Shown: in pieces, positions 41,113 to 49,397 of the stretch
Numbering within the stretch: position 1 is the stretch's first letter
How the letters are laid out: each line of letters starts with the position of its first letter
DNA from: Nocardia nova
GTDB taxonomy: Bacteria; Actinomycetota; Actinomycetes; Mycobacteriales; Mycobacteriaceae
NCBI RefSeq assembly: GCF_002933465.1
Contig: NZ_PSZE01000017.1
Span: 80,961 to 144,960, forward strand
Length of the DNA: 64,000 bases
Direction: 5' to 3'
The notes under the pieces: model-generated
Database searches by the model: none
What the model was told of the DNA's origin: nothing
The model's input: only the letters and a program-made list of their open reading frames with translations
Translations under genes and position numbers: made by a program

Positions 41113-42498
41113 TCAGCGCGCCTGCAGGACCAGATTGGTCAGCACGCGCACGCCGGCCGCCAGCGCGCGCTCGTCGATGTCGAAGGTCGGCTGGTGGATG
41201 TCCAGTTGCGGGCCCTCGCCCGACCACACGCCCAGCCGCGCCATCGCACCCGGAACCTCCTCGAGGTACCAGGAGAAGTCCTCGCCACCGCCCGACTGCG
41301 GAGTATCCGACAGCGCGTCCGGGCCCAGATCCAGGATCGCGTCCTCGAACATCCGGGTGGAGAATTCGTCGTTGACCACCGGCGGCACGCCGCGCTTGTA
41401 GTTCAGCTGATACCGCACGCCGGTCGGGGCGAGCAGCCCGTCGACGATCTCGCGGACCATCGGCTCGAGCATCGACCAGGTGGTGTGGTCGCCGGTCCGC
41501 ACGGTCCCGGTCAGCATGCCGGTCTGCGGAATCGCATTGGGCGCCTTACCCGCCGATACCGCGCCCCACACCATCACCGTGCTGGTTCGCGGATCGATGC
41601 GCCGGCTGAGCAGACCCGGCAGGCCGGTGATGACGGTGCCGATCGCATAGACCAGGTCGCTGGTCAGATGCGGCCGGGAGGTGTGCCCGCCCGGCGAGTC
41701 GAGCACCAGTTCCACGGTGTCGGCGGCCGAGGTGATGGCTCCGACCCGCACCCCGATCCGGCCGACCTCGAGCCGGGGATCGCAGTGCAGGGCGAACACC
41801 CGCGAGACGTCGTCCATCGCACCGGCGGCGACCATATCGATGGCGCCGCCGGGCATGACCTCCTCGGCGTGCTGGAAGACCAGCCGGACGCCGACCGGCA
41901 GTTCGTCCATCTCGGCGAGGGCGAGGGCGGTGCCGAGCAGGATCGAGGTGTGCGCGTCGTGACCACAGGCGTGGGATACGCCGGGGACGGTCGAGGCGAA
42001 CGGCTGCCCGGTGTACTCCTGCAGCGGTAGCGCATCCATATCGGCGCGTAGAGCCAGGCGCGGGCCGGCCGGGCCGATATCGCAGATCAAACCGGTGCCG
42101 GTGGGCAGTTTGCGCGGTTCCAGACCGGCCTTCACCAGCCAGGACTCGACGAATTCGGTGGTGCCGTGCTCGGCGCGGGACAGTTCCGGATTGGCGTGGA
42201 TGTGGCGGCGCCAGCCGATCAGGTCGTCACCGTGGTCGCGCAGCCACGCCTCGACCGCGGCCTGTCCGGCTGTGATCTCCGCCTGCCGCCCGGTCGCGAG
42301 CCCGGTGTGCCGACACGTACCGGCTTGGCCCAGCGCCTTGCTCTGCAAGCCCGGGGCCGCGGCTTTGCGACCCGCCGCCGCGGAAGGGCGCGCACCGGTC
42401 GCGGAGTCGTCCTCCGAACCGGTGGCGGTGTCGTCGCCGCGACCCGCCGCGGCATCTCCTTCGCGGCCCGCCGGTGATGACCGGCCGATCGTGCTCAC
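41113..42498 (-). CDS. amiA1: M20-family amidohydrolase AmiA1
   Basis: A 461-residue zinc amidohydrolase of the M20D aminoacylase/carboxypeptidase group. The catalytic domain starts at about residue 75 (WRRHIHANPELSRAEHGTTEFV), with LRADMDALPLQE, SHACGHDAHTSILLGTAL, FQHAEEVMPGGA and the dimerisation domain (VELVLDSPGGHTSRP). The ending GGGEDFSWY holds the last metal ligand. The 70-residue N-terminal extension is Ala/Gly/Arg-rich and probably disordered. The GTG start overlaps the amiB1 stop (GTGA) and has AGGAGG nine bases upstream, so the pair is translationally coupled. Substrates are unknown N-acyl compounds. Confidence 0.9.
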   Translation of the reverse strand: MSTIGRSSPAGREGDAAAGRGDDTATGSEDDSATGARPSAAAGRKAAAPGLQSKALGQAGTCRHTGLATGRQAEITAGQAAVEAWLRDHGDDLIGWRRHIHANPELSRAEHGTTEFVESWLVKAGLEPRKLPTGTGLICDIGPAGPRLALRADMDALPLQEYTGQPFASTVPGVSHACGHDAHTSILLGTALALAEMDELPVGVRLVFQHAEEVMPGGAIDMVAAGAMDDVSRVFALHCDPRLEVGRIGVRVGAITSAADTVELVLDSPGGHTSRPHLTSDLVYAIGTVITGLPGLLSRRIDPRTSTVMVWGAVSAGKAPNAIPQTGMLTGTVRTGDHTTWSMLEPMVREIVDGLLAPTGVRYQLNYKRGVPPVVNDEFSTRMFEDAILDLGPDALSDTPQSGGGEDFSWYLEEVPGAMARLGVWSGEGPQLDIHQPTFDIDERALAAGVRVLTNLVLQAR

Positions 42499-43838
42499 CG
42501 AATTTCCTCCTGTCGCTGAATACTGCGCTCCAACAACCTGTCCCTGTGTAGTTGATCGCCCGCAACCTGGATCGCGGTACGGGCCAGTGCCCGCGCCCCG
42601 TCGGCCACCGCGAGATCGGCCGACGGCGTCACACAGGCCGCGGCGAACTCCCGCTGGTGTGTCACCGCGCCGTTCGCCTCGATGCCGATAACCGGGTGGA
42701 TGCCGGGAATGACGTTGGTGACATTGCCCATATCGGTACTGCCCAGCGGCCGTGCTGCCTCGAGGTCCGGCGCGAGCGGCATGCGACCCATACCGATGAT
42801 TTGCTCGCGGTAGGCACACAGTAGTGCGGAATCCGGCGTGAGCTCGGTATATGTGGGCGCCAGCGCCCGGATTTCATGGGTGCATCCGGTCGCCAGCGCT
42901 CCCGCCTCGAAGCAGGCCGAGGCGCGCTGCAGCAGATCGTCGAGGGATGCGGAATCGTCTGCCCGCAGGTAATACAACAGTTCCGCATGGCCGGGCACGA
43001 TATTCGGGGCAACACCGCCCGACTCGACTATACCGTGGAGTTGCTGGCCGGGGCGCAGATGCTGACGCAGCAGACCCAGCGCGACCTGCGCGACGGTGGC
43101 GGCGTCCCCGGCGTTGCGGCCGAACTCCGGCGCGGCGCTGGCATGTGCCTCGCGGCCGTGGAAGGACACCGACAGATCGGCCAGCGCCAGCGACCGCGCA
43201 CCCACGATGTCCAGCGGACCCGGATGCACCATCAGGGCCATCGCGACCCCGTCGAAGACGCCGCGCTCGAGCATCAGCACCTTGCCGCCGCCGCTCTCCT
43301 CGGCCGGCGTGCCGAACACCTTCACGGTGAGGCCGCACCGATCGGCCACCTCGGCCAGCGCCAAGCCCGCGCCCACCGCCGCCGCGGCGATGATGTTATG
43401 GCCGCAGGCGTGACCGATCTCGGGCAGCGCGTCGTATTCGGCGCAGATTCCGACCACCAGATCACCGCCGCCGAAGGTGGCGACGAAGGCGGTGTCCAGG
43501 TCCGCGACCGGCGTCTCGATACCGAATCCGCGCTCACGCAGCGGGACCAGGGTCTTGGCGACACTGCGGTGCTCGGCGAACGCCAGCTCGGGTTCGGCGT
43601 GAATGGAATGCGAGAGGGCGATCAGATCCGATTCGGCGGCCGTGACGGCGGCATCGGCAGCGGCAAGGAGGGCAGGATCCGCCGGGGCCACCTGCGCGTC
43701 GAAATCGGCGGCACCGGCATCGTGGGCACCGGCATCGTCGGCACCGGCATCGTCGGCGCGGGCGCAGCCGGGCGCCGCGGCCCGGTGCGCCGACCGGCCC
43801 GTTCGACTCCAGCTGCGTTCGTCCCCGCTGCCTGGCAT
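42495..43838 (-). CDS. amiB1: M20-family amidohydrolase AmiB1
   Basis: A 447-residue zinc amidohydrolase, paralogue and coupled partner of AmiA1. Catalytic landmarks: LSHSIHAEPELAFAEHRS, GICAEYDALPEIGHACGHNIIAAAAVG, GTPAEESGGGKVLMLERGVFDG, SFHGREAHASAAPEFGRNA. The start is not certain: ATG at 43838 is used; 43865 is also possible. Residues 30-45 contain a repeat of Asp-Asp-Ala-Gly-Ala from a 15-bp tandem repeat. Order and orientation match M. tuberculosis amiA1-amiB1. Confidence 0.9.
   Translation of the reverse strand: MPGSGDERSWSRTGRSAHRAAAPGCARADDAGADDAGAHDAGAADFDAQVAPADPALLAAADAAVTAAESDLIALSHSIHAEPELAFAEHRSVAKTLVPLRERGFGIETPVADLDTAFVATFGGGDLVVGICAEYDALPEIGHACGHNIIAAAAVGAGLALAEVADRCGLTVKVFGTPAEESGGGKVLMLERGVFDGVAMALMVHPGPLDIVGARSLALADLSVSFHGREAHASAAPEFGRNAGDAATVAQVALGLLRQHLRPGQQLHGIVESGGVAPNIVPGHAELLYYLRADDSASLDDLLQRASACFEAGALATGCTHEIRALAPTYTELTPDSALLCAYREQIIGMGRMPLAPDLEAARPLGSTDMGNVTNVIPGIHPVIGIEANGAVTHQREFAAACVTPSADLAVADGARALARTAIQVAGDQLHRDRLLERSIQRQEEIR
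43711..43755 (-). repeat. 15-bp tandem repeat in amiB1
   Basis: GCACCGGCATCGTSG three times in a row (one base differs), coding DDAGA-type units near the disordered N-terminus. Confidence 0.7.
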
Positions 43839-43883
43839 GGCACACAGTCTCGCACTGTGCGCCACGCGATGATCATCGGGTTA

Positions 43884-44585
43884 TCAGGAGCCGAAGGCGA
43901 GATTCTCCGGTGTGGTCGGGGTATTCAGGCCCGCGAGCGCCCGTCCGTGCAGCGCACGCTTGATAACCGGCAGATTCGGCTTGCGGTTGCCGGTCAGTGC
44001 CGCGGCCCGCGCCACGGCCGCGGCCAGCACGCCGTCCCCCTCGGCCGCCTCGTCGACGATGCCCGCGGCGATCGCGTCGGCCGCGCCGTAGCGTCGGCCG
44101 GTGGTCATCGCCTCGAGCGCGACCTGATTGGTCAGTCGTTCGGTGACGAGGGCGTTCATCGCGACCGTGAACGGCATCCCCAGGTGAACCTCGGGCAGGC
44201 ACCAGTACCCGCGATCCGAGCGCATCACCCGGAAGTCGTGCGAGATGGCCAGCATCGCGCCCGCACCGAAGGCGTGGCCGTTCAGCGCGGCGACGGTCGG
44301 CATACCGAAGGCCAGCAGCCGGCTGAAGACGGAATGCACCCGGTCCAGGTACCAGTGCATCTTGTCCATGTTGCCGAACAGCCAGTCGGTGTCCAGGCCG
44401 TTGCTGAAGAACTTTCCGGTGGCCACCGTGACCAGCGCCGCCGGCCCCTCGGCGGCCTCGACCTCGTCCAGTTTCGCGTGAACGGCGTCGATCCAGTCGG
44501 GGTGGAAGCGGTTCTCGCTGTCGGTCTGACCCTCGTTGCCGAGGTAGAGCACGAATACGTCCCCGGCACGGTCCAAGTACGGCAT
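43884..44585 (-). CDS. Enoyl-CoA hydratase/isomerase family protein
   Basis: A 233-residue crotonase-fold protein. FVLYLGNEGQTDSENRFHPDW begins the fold; GKFFSNGLDTDWL forms the CoA/oxyanion loop, and ALNGHAFGAGAMLAISHDFRVMRSDRGYWCLPEVHLGMPF the second oxyanion and active-site region. The Glu in CLPEVHLGM aligns with a catalytic acid of the family, so hydratase or isomerase activity is plausible; which acyl-CoA is used is unknown. It lies 45 bases upstream of amiB1 on the same strand. Leaderless -10 box before the ATG. Confidence 0.87.
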   Translation of the reverse strand: MPYLDRAGDVFVLYLGNEGQTDSENRFHPDWIDAVHAKLDEVEAAEGPAALVTVATGKFFSNGLDTDWLFGNMDKMHWYLDRVHSVFSRLLAFGMPTVAALNGHAFGAGAMLAISHDFRVMRSDRGYWCLPEVHLGMPFTVAMNALVTERLTNQVALEAMTTGRRYGAADAIAAGIVDEAAEGDGVLAAAVARAAALTGNRKPNLPVIKRALHGRALAGLNTPTTPENLAFGS

Positions 44586-44591
44586 AGGCAG

Positions 44592-44597
44592 AGAATA
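44592..44597 (-). promoter_or_regulatory. -10 box TATTCT, leaderless start of the enoyl-CoA hydratase gene
   Basis: TATTCT on the minus strand ends six bases before the ATG at 44585. Confidence 0.6.
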
Positions 44598-44673
44598 TGC
44601 AGCTCCGTATGAACGCCCGCATCACACCCCGGGCCAAGTTACCGACGAGTTGTCATCACCGGCCGCGTACAGG

Positions 44674-45582
44674 TCAGCGACGTGGTGGGATCGGCACCCG
44701 CATCAGATCCTCGGCGATCACCAACTCCCCGTCGAAATACCGCTCCGCCTCGGCCCGGTGCCCGGACAGATCGCCGTAGCGCTGCGAGAAATGGGTGAGG
44801 ACGAGGGTCCGCACGCCCGCCTCCGCGGCCACGCGTGCCGCCTGCCCCGCGGTGAGATGGCCGAAATCGTCGGCCAGCTGCGCCTCGGCCTCCAAGAAGG
44901 TCGACTCGATGACCAGCATATCGGCGCCTTCGGCCAATTCCGCTACGCCCGAACACATTCGGGTGTCCATCACGAAGGCGAAGCGCTGTCCGGGCCGCGG
45001 GGCCGAGACCTCGTCGACAGTGACCGTGCGACCGTCGGGCAGCCGGACCGCGCCCTCGCGCTGCAGTGCCCCTACCACCGGACCCGCCAGGCCGAATGCG
45101 GCGAGCCGCTCCGGCAGGATCCGATGGCTGTCGGGTTCGACCAGCCGGTAGCCGAAGGTGTCGATGCGATGCGACAGCCGCACCGCCTCGAAGGTGAACG
45201 GCGCGTCGGGCAGCGGCACCGGACCGTCCGCGTCGATCGGATGTTCGCGCAGCCCGGGAAACGCGGGTACCACCCCGCGCAGATGCGTGAGCAGATCGGC
45301 GCCCGATCCCGGGAAGCAGATGTCGACCGGATGGGTCACCTGGTCCAGATTCAGCCGCGCCAGCACCCCGGGCAGGCCGAGGCAGTGATCGCCGTGGAAG
45401 TGCGTCAGCCCGATCCGGGTGATGCCACTCGCCGAAACCCCCGCGAACAGCATCTGCCGCTGTGTCCCCTCGCCGGGGTCGAACAGCAGGCCGTCACCGT
45501 CCCAGCGCAACAGATATCCGTTGTGATTGCGTCGGCGGGTCGGCACCTGACTGGCCGTCCCGAGGACCACGAGTTCACGCAC
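44674..45582 (-). CDS. rnz: Ribonuclease Z (tRNA 3' endonuclease)
   Basis: A 302-residue metallo-beta-lactamase-fold nuclease that trims tRNA 3' ends. The zinc motif HFHGDH is at residues 61-66. Later ligands are visible in FVMDTRMCSGVAELAEGADMLVIEST and LTHFSQRYGDL. VLGTASQVPTRRRNHNGYLLRW is the usual start. Start GTG at 45582 is not preceded by a clear ribosome binding site or -10 box. Divergent from punA across 100 bases. Confidence 0.9.
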   Translation of the reverse strand: MRELVVLGTASQVPTRRRNHNGYLLRWDGDGLLFDPGEGTQRQMLFAGVSASGITRIGLTHFHGDHCLGLPGVLARLNLDQVTHPVDICFPGSGADLLTHLRGVVPAFPGLREHPIDADGPVPLPDAPFTFEAVRLSHRIDTFGYRLVEPDSHRILPERLAAFGLAGPVVGALQREGAVRLPDGRTVTVDEVSAPRPGQRFAFVMDTRMCSGVAELAEGADMLVIESTFLEAEAQLADDFGHLTAGQAARVAAEAGVRTLVLTHFSQRYGDLSGHRAEAERYFDGELVIAEDLMRVPIPPRR

Positions 45583-45670
45583 GGCACCATCCTGCCCCCG
45601 CCCCGGCGAGCGCGCCCAGGGCGGTGGTCGTGTCCGGCCCGCGACGCGCGCCGTCGGCCCCTCGGCGCAC

Positions 45671-45676
45671 TATCGT
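45671..45676 (+). promoter_or_regulatory. -10 box TATCGT, leaderless start of punA
   Basis: TATCGT ends six bases before the ATG at 45683. Confidence 0.55.
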
Positions 45677-45682
45677 GGGCGC

Positions 45683-46462
45683 ATGCTTGCCGAACAGGCC
45701 GCCGAGGCGATCGCCACACGTACGGGAGTCACGCACCATCGGGTCGCGGTGGTACTCGGATCCGGTTGGCAGTCCGCCGCCACCGAGATCGGAGCGCCGC
45801 GGGCGTCGATTCCGATGACCGAGCTGCCCGGCTTCGAACCGCCGACGGCCCAGGGACATCAGGGCATCGTGCATTCGGTGCCGGTCGGCGAGGTGCCGGT
45901 CCTGCTGATGATGGGCCGCCAGCACCTCTACGAGGGCTACGAACCGCATCGGGTGGTACACGCGGTGCGCGCGGCGGCCGCGGCGGGCGCCGAGACGGTG
46001 ATCCTCACCAACGCCGCGGGCGGTATCCGCCCGGGCCTGCGCGTCGGCGAGCCCGTGCTGATCAGCGATCACCTCAATCTCACCGGGCGCACTCCGCTCA
46101 CCGGTGCCGCATTCGTGAACATGGTCGATGCCTGGGACCCCGAATTGCGCACGCTGGCAAGGGAAATCGACCCGTCGCTGAGTGAGGGCGTCTACGCGGG
46201 CCTGAACGGGCCGCAGTACGAGACGCCCGCCGAGATCCGCATGCTCGGCGGCATGGGCGCTGATCTGGTCGGCATGTCGACCGTGCTGGAGGCGATCGCG
46301 GCCCGCTCGCTGGGGCTGCGGCTGCTGGGCATATCGCTGGTGACCAATCTGGCCGCGGGCGTCACCGGCGCGCCGCTGTCCCACCAGGAGGTACTCGCCG
46401 AAGGGCAGGCCGCCGCACCGAGATTGGGCAAACTGCTGCGCGGTGTGCTGGAACGGCTGTAG
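45683..46462 (+). CDS. punA: Purine nucleoside phosphorylase
   Basis: A 259-residue trimeric-type (PNP/MTAP) phosphorylase that splits inosine and guanosine with phosphate to base and ribose 1-phosphate. VAVVLGSGW near residue 22 binds phosphate; VLLMMGRQHLYEGYEP, LTNAAGGIRPGLRVGEPVLISDHLNLTG, GPQYETPAEIRML and GADLVGMSTVLEAIAAR complete the active site. Forms a unit with pmmB (nine-base gap), which can take ribose 1-phosphate-type sugars further. Orthologue of M. tuberculosis deoD (Rv3307). Confidence 0.95.
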   Translation: MLAEQAAEAIATRTGVTHHRVAVVLGSGWQSAATEIGAPRASIPMTELPGFEPPTAQGHQGIVHSVPVGEVPVLLMMGRQHLYEGYEPHRVVHAVRAAAAAGAETVILTNAAGGIRPGLRVGEPVLISDHLNLTGRTPLTGAAFVNMVDAWDPELRTLAREIDPSLSEGVYAGLNGPQYETPAEIRMLGGMGADLVGMSTVLEAIAARSLGLRLLGISLVTNLAAGVTGAPLSHQEVLAEGQAAAPRLGKLLRGVLERL

Positions 46463-46471
46463 GCGGGCGTC

Positions 46472-48178
46472 ATGTTGCGATTCGGAACGGCAGGTCTGCG
46501 CGGCCCGCTACAGGACGGGCCGGACGGGATGAACGCCGGCACCGTGGCACGCGCGAGCGCCGGTGTGGCCGCGTGGCTCCGGGACCGCTGCCTCGGCGGT
46601 GGCCTGGTGATCGTGGGCCGCGACGCCCGGCACGGCTCCGCGGAGTTCGCCACGGTCACCGCGGAAGTGTTTGCCGCGGCGGGCTTCTCGGTCCTGCTGT
46701 TGCCACGCCCACTGCCGACGCCGATCGTGGCATTCGCGGTGCGGGAGCTGGGTGCGGTGGCCGGAGTGCAGATCACCGCGTCCCACAATCCCGCCACGGA
46801 CAACGGTTACAAGCTCTATCTGGACGGCGGTTCGCAGCTGATCCCGCCCGCCGACGCCGAGATCGAGCGCTGCATCGATGCGGTCACCGAACCGATCGCC
46901 CGCGCCGATCCGGCGGCCGGTGCCCCTTCGCCGTCAGCCCTGTCACTGCCCGAGGGTGCCACCCGAGCCGACCTCGGCGAGGAACTCGTTCGCCGCTACC
47001 TGGCGCGAGCCGCCGCTGTGCCCGAGACGATCGGCGGCTCGCGGCCGATTCCGGTCCGTGGGGACCCCCACGCCGTGGGCGCGACACGCGAATCGCGGCA
47101 CGACGGCGAGGTTCACCGCGCCGGTCCGCCGCGCGAACCCGCCTGCGCGCTCGAGCCGGCCGAGCGTGACGGAGAACCGGCCGCGGGAGGCCGAATGACG
47201 GTGCAGCGTCCCGATATCCGGATCGCACTGACCCCCATGCACGGCGTCGGCGGCGACACGGCAGTGGCCGCGCTGGCCGCCGCCGGGTTCCCCGACGTCC
47301 ATGTGGTCGAGGAACAGTTCGCGCCCGATCCGGATTTCCCGACCGTGGCGTTCCCGAATCCGGAGGAGCCGGGGGCCGCGGATCTGCTGCTGGCACTGGC
47401 AGAGAAGATCGACGCCGACCTCGCCGTCGCACTCGATCCCGATGCCGATCGCTGCGCCCTCGCGGTGCCCGGCCCGCACGGATGGCGCATGCTGCGCGGC
47501 GACGAAACCGGTGTGCTGCTGGCCGATTACGTCCTGCGCCACGCGGCGCCGGACGCGCTGGTCGCGACCACCGTCGTGTCGTCGCGGTTGCTGGGGAAAC
47601 TCGCGCCGGCGCGCGGCGCCCGCTACGCCGAAACGCTCACCGGATTCAAATGGCTGGCTCGTGCCGGCGAGGGCCTCGTGTACGCCTACGAGGAGGCCAT
47701 CGGCCACTGCGTCGACCCGGCCGCCGTGCGCGACAAGGACGGCATCACCGCCGCCGTCGCCGCCGCCGACCTCACCGCCCGCCTGCGAGAGCAGGGGCGT
47801 TGCCTGCTCGACGTCCTCGACGACTACGCCGTGGAATTCGGCCTGCACGCCGGCGACCAGGTGTCGCTGCGACTGGCCGATCAGGCGGCCGCCGCGCAAG
47901 CCGTTGCCCGCCTGCGCGATACGCCGCCCGACGTCATCGCGGGCGTCCCCGTCACCTGTACCGACCTGTCCACGGTCCGCGGCCGGATGCGCACCGACGC
48001 CTTGATCTTCGAGGGCGATGGGCAGCGCCTCGTCATCCGCCCCTCGGGTACCGAGCCGAAGCTCAAGTGCTACCTGGAGGTGGTCGAACCGGTTCGTGAC
48101 CGCGACTCGCTGGTCCAGTCGAAATCCACGGCGGCACAACGTCTCTCGACGCTGCGCGCTTTCTGCGAGAGATTGTGA
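46472..48178 (+). CDS. pmmB: Phosphohexomutase / phosphopentomutase-like PmmB
   Basis: A 568-residue alpha-D-phosphohexomutase-family enzyme. The phosphoserine loop TASHNPATDNGYK places Ser104. Metal loop ALDPDADRCAL, sugar loop YEEAIGHCVDP and the C-terminal phosphate loop VIRPSGTEPKLKCYLE are intact. An insertion of about 50 residues (about 193-243), rich in Arg/Gly/Pro, separates the first domain from the conserved IALTPMHGVGG. Located after punA, it may convert ribose 1-phosphate to ribose 5-phosphate in nucleoside salvage, or act on mannose or glucose phosphates. Its stop is convergent with upp. Confidence 0.9.
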   Translation: MLRFGTAGLRGPLQDGPDGMNAGTVARASAGVAAWLRDRCLGGGLVIVGRDARHGSAEFATVTAEVFAAAGFSVLLLPRPLPTPIVAFAVRELGAVAGVQITASHNPATDNGYKLYLDGGSQLIPPADAEIERCIDAVTEPIARADPAAGAPSPSALSLPEGATRADLGEELVRRYLARAAAVPETIGGSRPIPVRGDPHAVGATRESRHDGEVHRAGPPREPACALEPAERDGEPAAGGRMTVQRPDIRIALTPMHGVGGDTAVAALAAAGFPDVHVVEEQFAPDPDFPTVAFPNPEEPGAADLLLALAEKIDADLAVALDPDADRCALAVPGPHGWRMLRGDETGVLLADYVLRHAAPDALVATTVVSSRLLGKLAPARGARYAETLTGFKWLARAGEGLVYAYEEAIGHCVDPAAVRDKDGITAAVAAADLTARLREQGRCLLDVLDDYAVEFGLHAGDQVSLRLADQAAAAQAVARLRDTPPDVIAGVPVTCTDLSTVRGRMRTDALIFEGDGQRLVIRPSGTEPKLKCYLEVVEPVRDRDSLVQSKSTAAQRLSTLRAFCERL

Positions 48179-48300
48179 ACAGCTAAGCCCGCTGCCCGTC
48201 ACGGTCCGCACTTCGACCCGATGCGGCCGAATGACGGACCACCGCGGGACCGGCGGCCGTACGCGCGGCTGCGCGACGCGATCCCCAGCGGCGAGCGATA

Positions 48301-48930
48301 TCAATCGTGGCGCGGACCGAATTGACGGTCGCCGGCGTCGCCGAGACCGGGCACGATGAAGGCGTCGGCATTGAGTCCGGAGTCGATCGCGGCGGTCACC
48401 AGTCGCACCGGCAGACCCGATTTCTCCAGCGCGGCAATGCCTTCCGGGGCGGCGACGACGCAGATGGCGGTGATGTCGGTGGCGTCGCGGGCGGACAGCA
48501 GTTCCAGGGTGTGGCGCATCGACCCGCCGGTGGCCAGCATCGGATCGAGAACGAAGACCGGAAGGCCCGACAGGTCCGTGGGCAGCGATTCCATGTACGG
48601 CACCGGACGATGGGTCTGCTCGTCGCGCGCCACTCCGACGAAACCCACACGGGATTCCGGAATCAGCGCACTGGCGGCCTCGACCATGCCGAGGCCGGCG
48701 CGCAATACCGGCACCAGCAGAGGCGGTTGCGCCAGCCGGGCGCCCCGGGTCGGCGCGACCGGGGTGTCGATGTCGAAGGTGTGGGTCGGGGCTTCGCGCA
48801 GCGCTTCGTACACGAGGAATCCGGTTAGATCGGCCAGCGCCGCCCGGAATCCCGCGTTGGGTGTGCGGGCATCGCGCATGGTCGTCAGGAGGGTGGCCGT
48901 CAGCGGGTGTTCCACGATATGCGTACGCAT
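48301..48930 (-). CDS. upp: Uracil phosphoribosyltransferase
   Basis: A 209-residue salvage enzyme making UMP from uracil and PRPP. The sequence is close to mycobacterial Upp: MRTHIVEHPLTATLLTTMRD start, LLVPVLRAGLGMVEAA, VGFVGVARDEQTHRPVPYMESLP, PRPP loop VFVLDPMLATGGSM and the end VPGLGDAGDRQFGPR. The start at 48930 matches the family and a leaderless -10 box; an upstream start at 48969 would add 13 residues. Confidence 0.95.
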   Translation of the reverse strand: MRTHIVEHPLTATLLTTMRDARTPNAGFRAALADLTGFLVYEALREAPTHTFDIDTPVAPTRGARLAQPPLLVPVLRAGLGMVEAASALIPESRVGFVGVARDEQTHRPVPYMESLPTDLSGLPVFVLDPMLATGGSMRHTLELLSARDATDITAICVVAAPEGIAALEKSGLPVRLVTAAIDSGLNADAFIVPGLGDAGDRQFGPRHD

Positions 48931-48936
48931 GAGGGA

Positions 48937-48942
48937 ACGATA
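48937..48942 (-). promoter_or_regulatory. -10 box TATCGT, leaderless start of upp
   Basis: TATCGT on the minus strand ends six bases before the ATG at 48930 and supports that start. Confidence 0.55.
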
Positions 48943-49076
48943 AGGTCTGTCGGGGTTCGACATCGCCAACCGAGGGCGGATTTCCGCAACCGGAGTGGGA
49001 ACCGAAGCGCGGGGGCATGCGTCGAACTACTCGGATGACGTAATCTGCCACCAGACCAGCACGATGGGGGATGTTG

Positions 49077-49397
49077 ATGCACAAGATCTCGGTCGACACC
49101 GAGGGCGTCGCCGCCTACGGTGCCACAGCTGCGGGACTGGCCGGTGAAATGGGTGTGGCCGCGGCGGGCGCCGCCGGCGCCGACCCAGTCCTGCTCGGCC
49201 CGATCTTCGGCTTGGTGGGGGGTGATTTCGTCGCTGCCTATGCCGCGGCCCACGCGGGGCATGTCGCGGGGATCGGCGAACTGTCCGCGGTGATGGGCAG
49301 TGTGGGGGCCGCCGCGACGGGCGCCGCCGCCACCTACTCCGAAACCGACGCCGCCCACGCCGCCGCACTGCGCGCCGCGGAAGACCCGATCGGATGA
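49077..49397 (+). CDS. EspC-type type VII secretion target
   Basis: A 106-residue Ala/Gly-rich helical protein of the EspC (PF10824-like) secretion-target group. It has ISVDTEGVAAYGATAAGLAGEM as the first helix, LGPIFGLVGGDFVAAYAAAHAGHVAGIGELSAV as the conserved middle, and TYSETDAAHAAAL at the end. YSETD fits the YxxxD/E signal of ESX (type VII) substrates: Tyr87 and Asp91. ATG at 49077 (or 49071) follows a GGGGG ribosome binding site. Its stop overlaps the next start (ATGA). Likely secreted as a pair with the next protein through an ESX system encoded elsewhere (inference). Confidence 0.8.
   Translation: MHKISVDTEGVAAYGATAAGLAGEMGVAAAGAAGADPVLLGPIFGLVGGDFVAAYAAAHAGHVAGIGELSAVMGSVGAAATGAAATYSETDAAHAAALRAAEDPIG

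Noticed and set aside
48970..49076. c-di-AMP (ydaO-type) riboswitch before the NlpC/P60 cluster
   Set aside because: These riboswitches often precede wall hydrolase genes in actinobacteria, but the gap is only about 100 bases and shows none of the expected conserved blocks.
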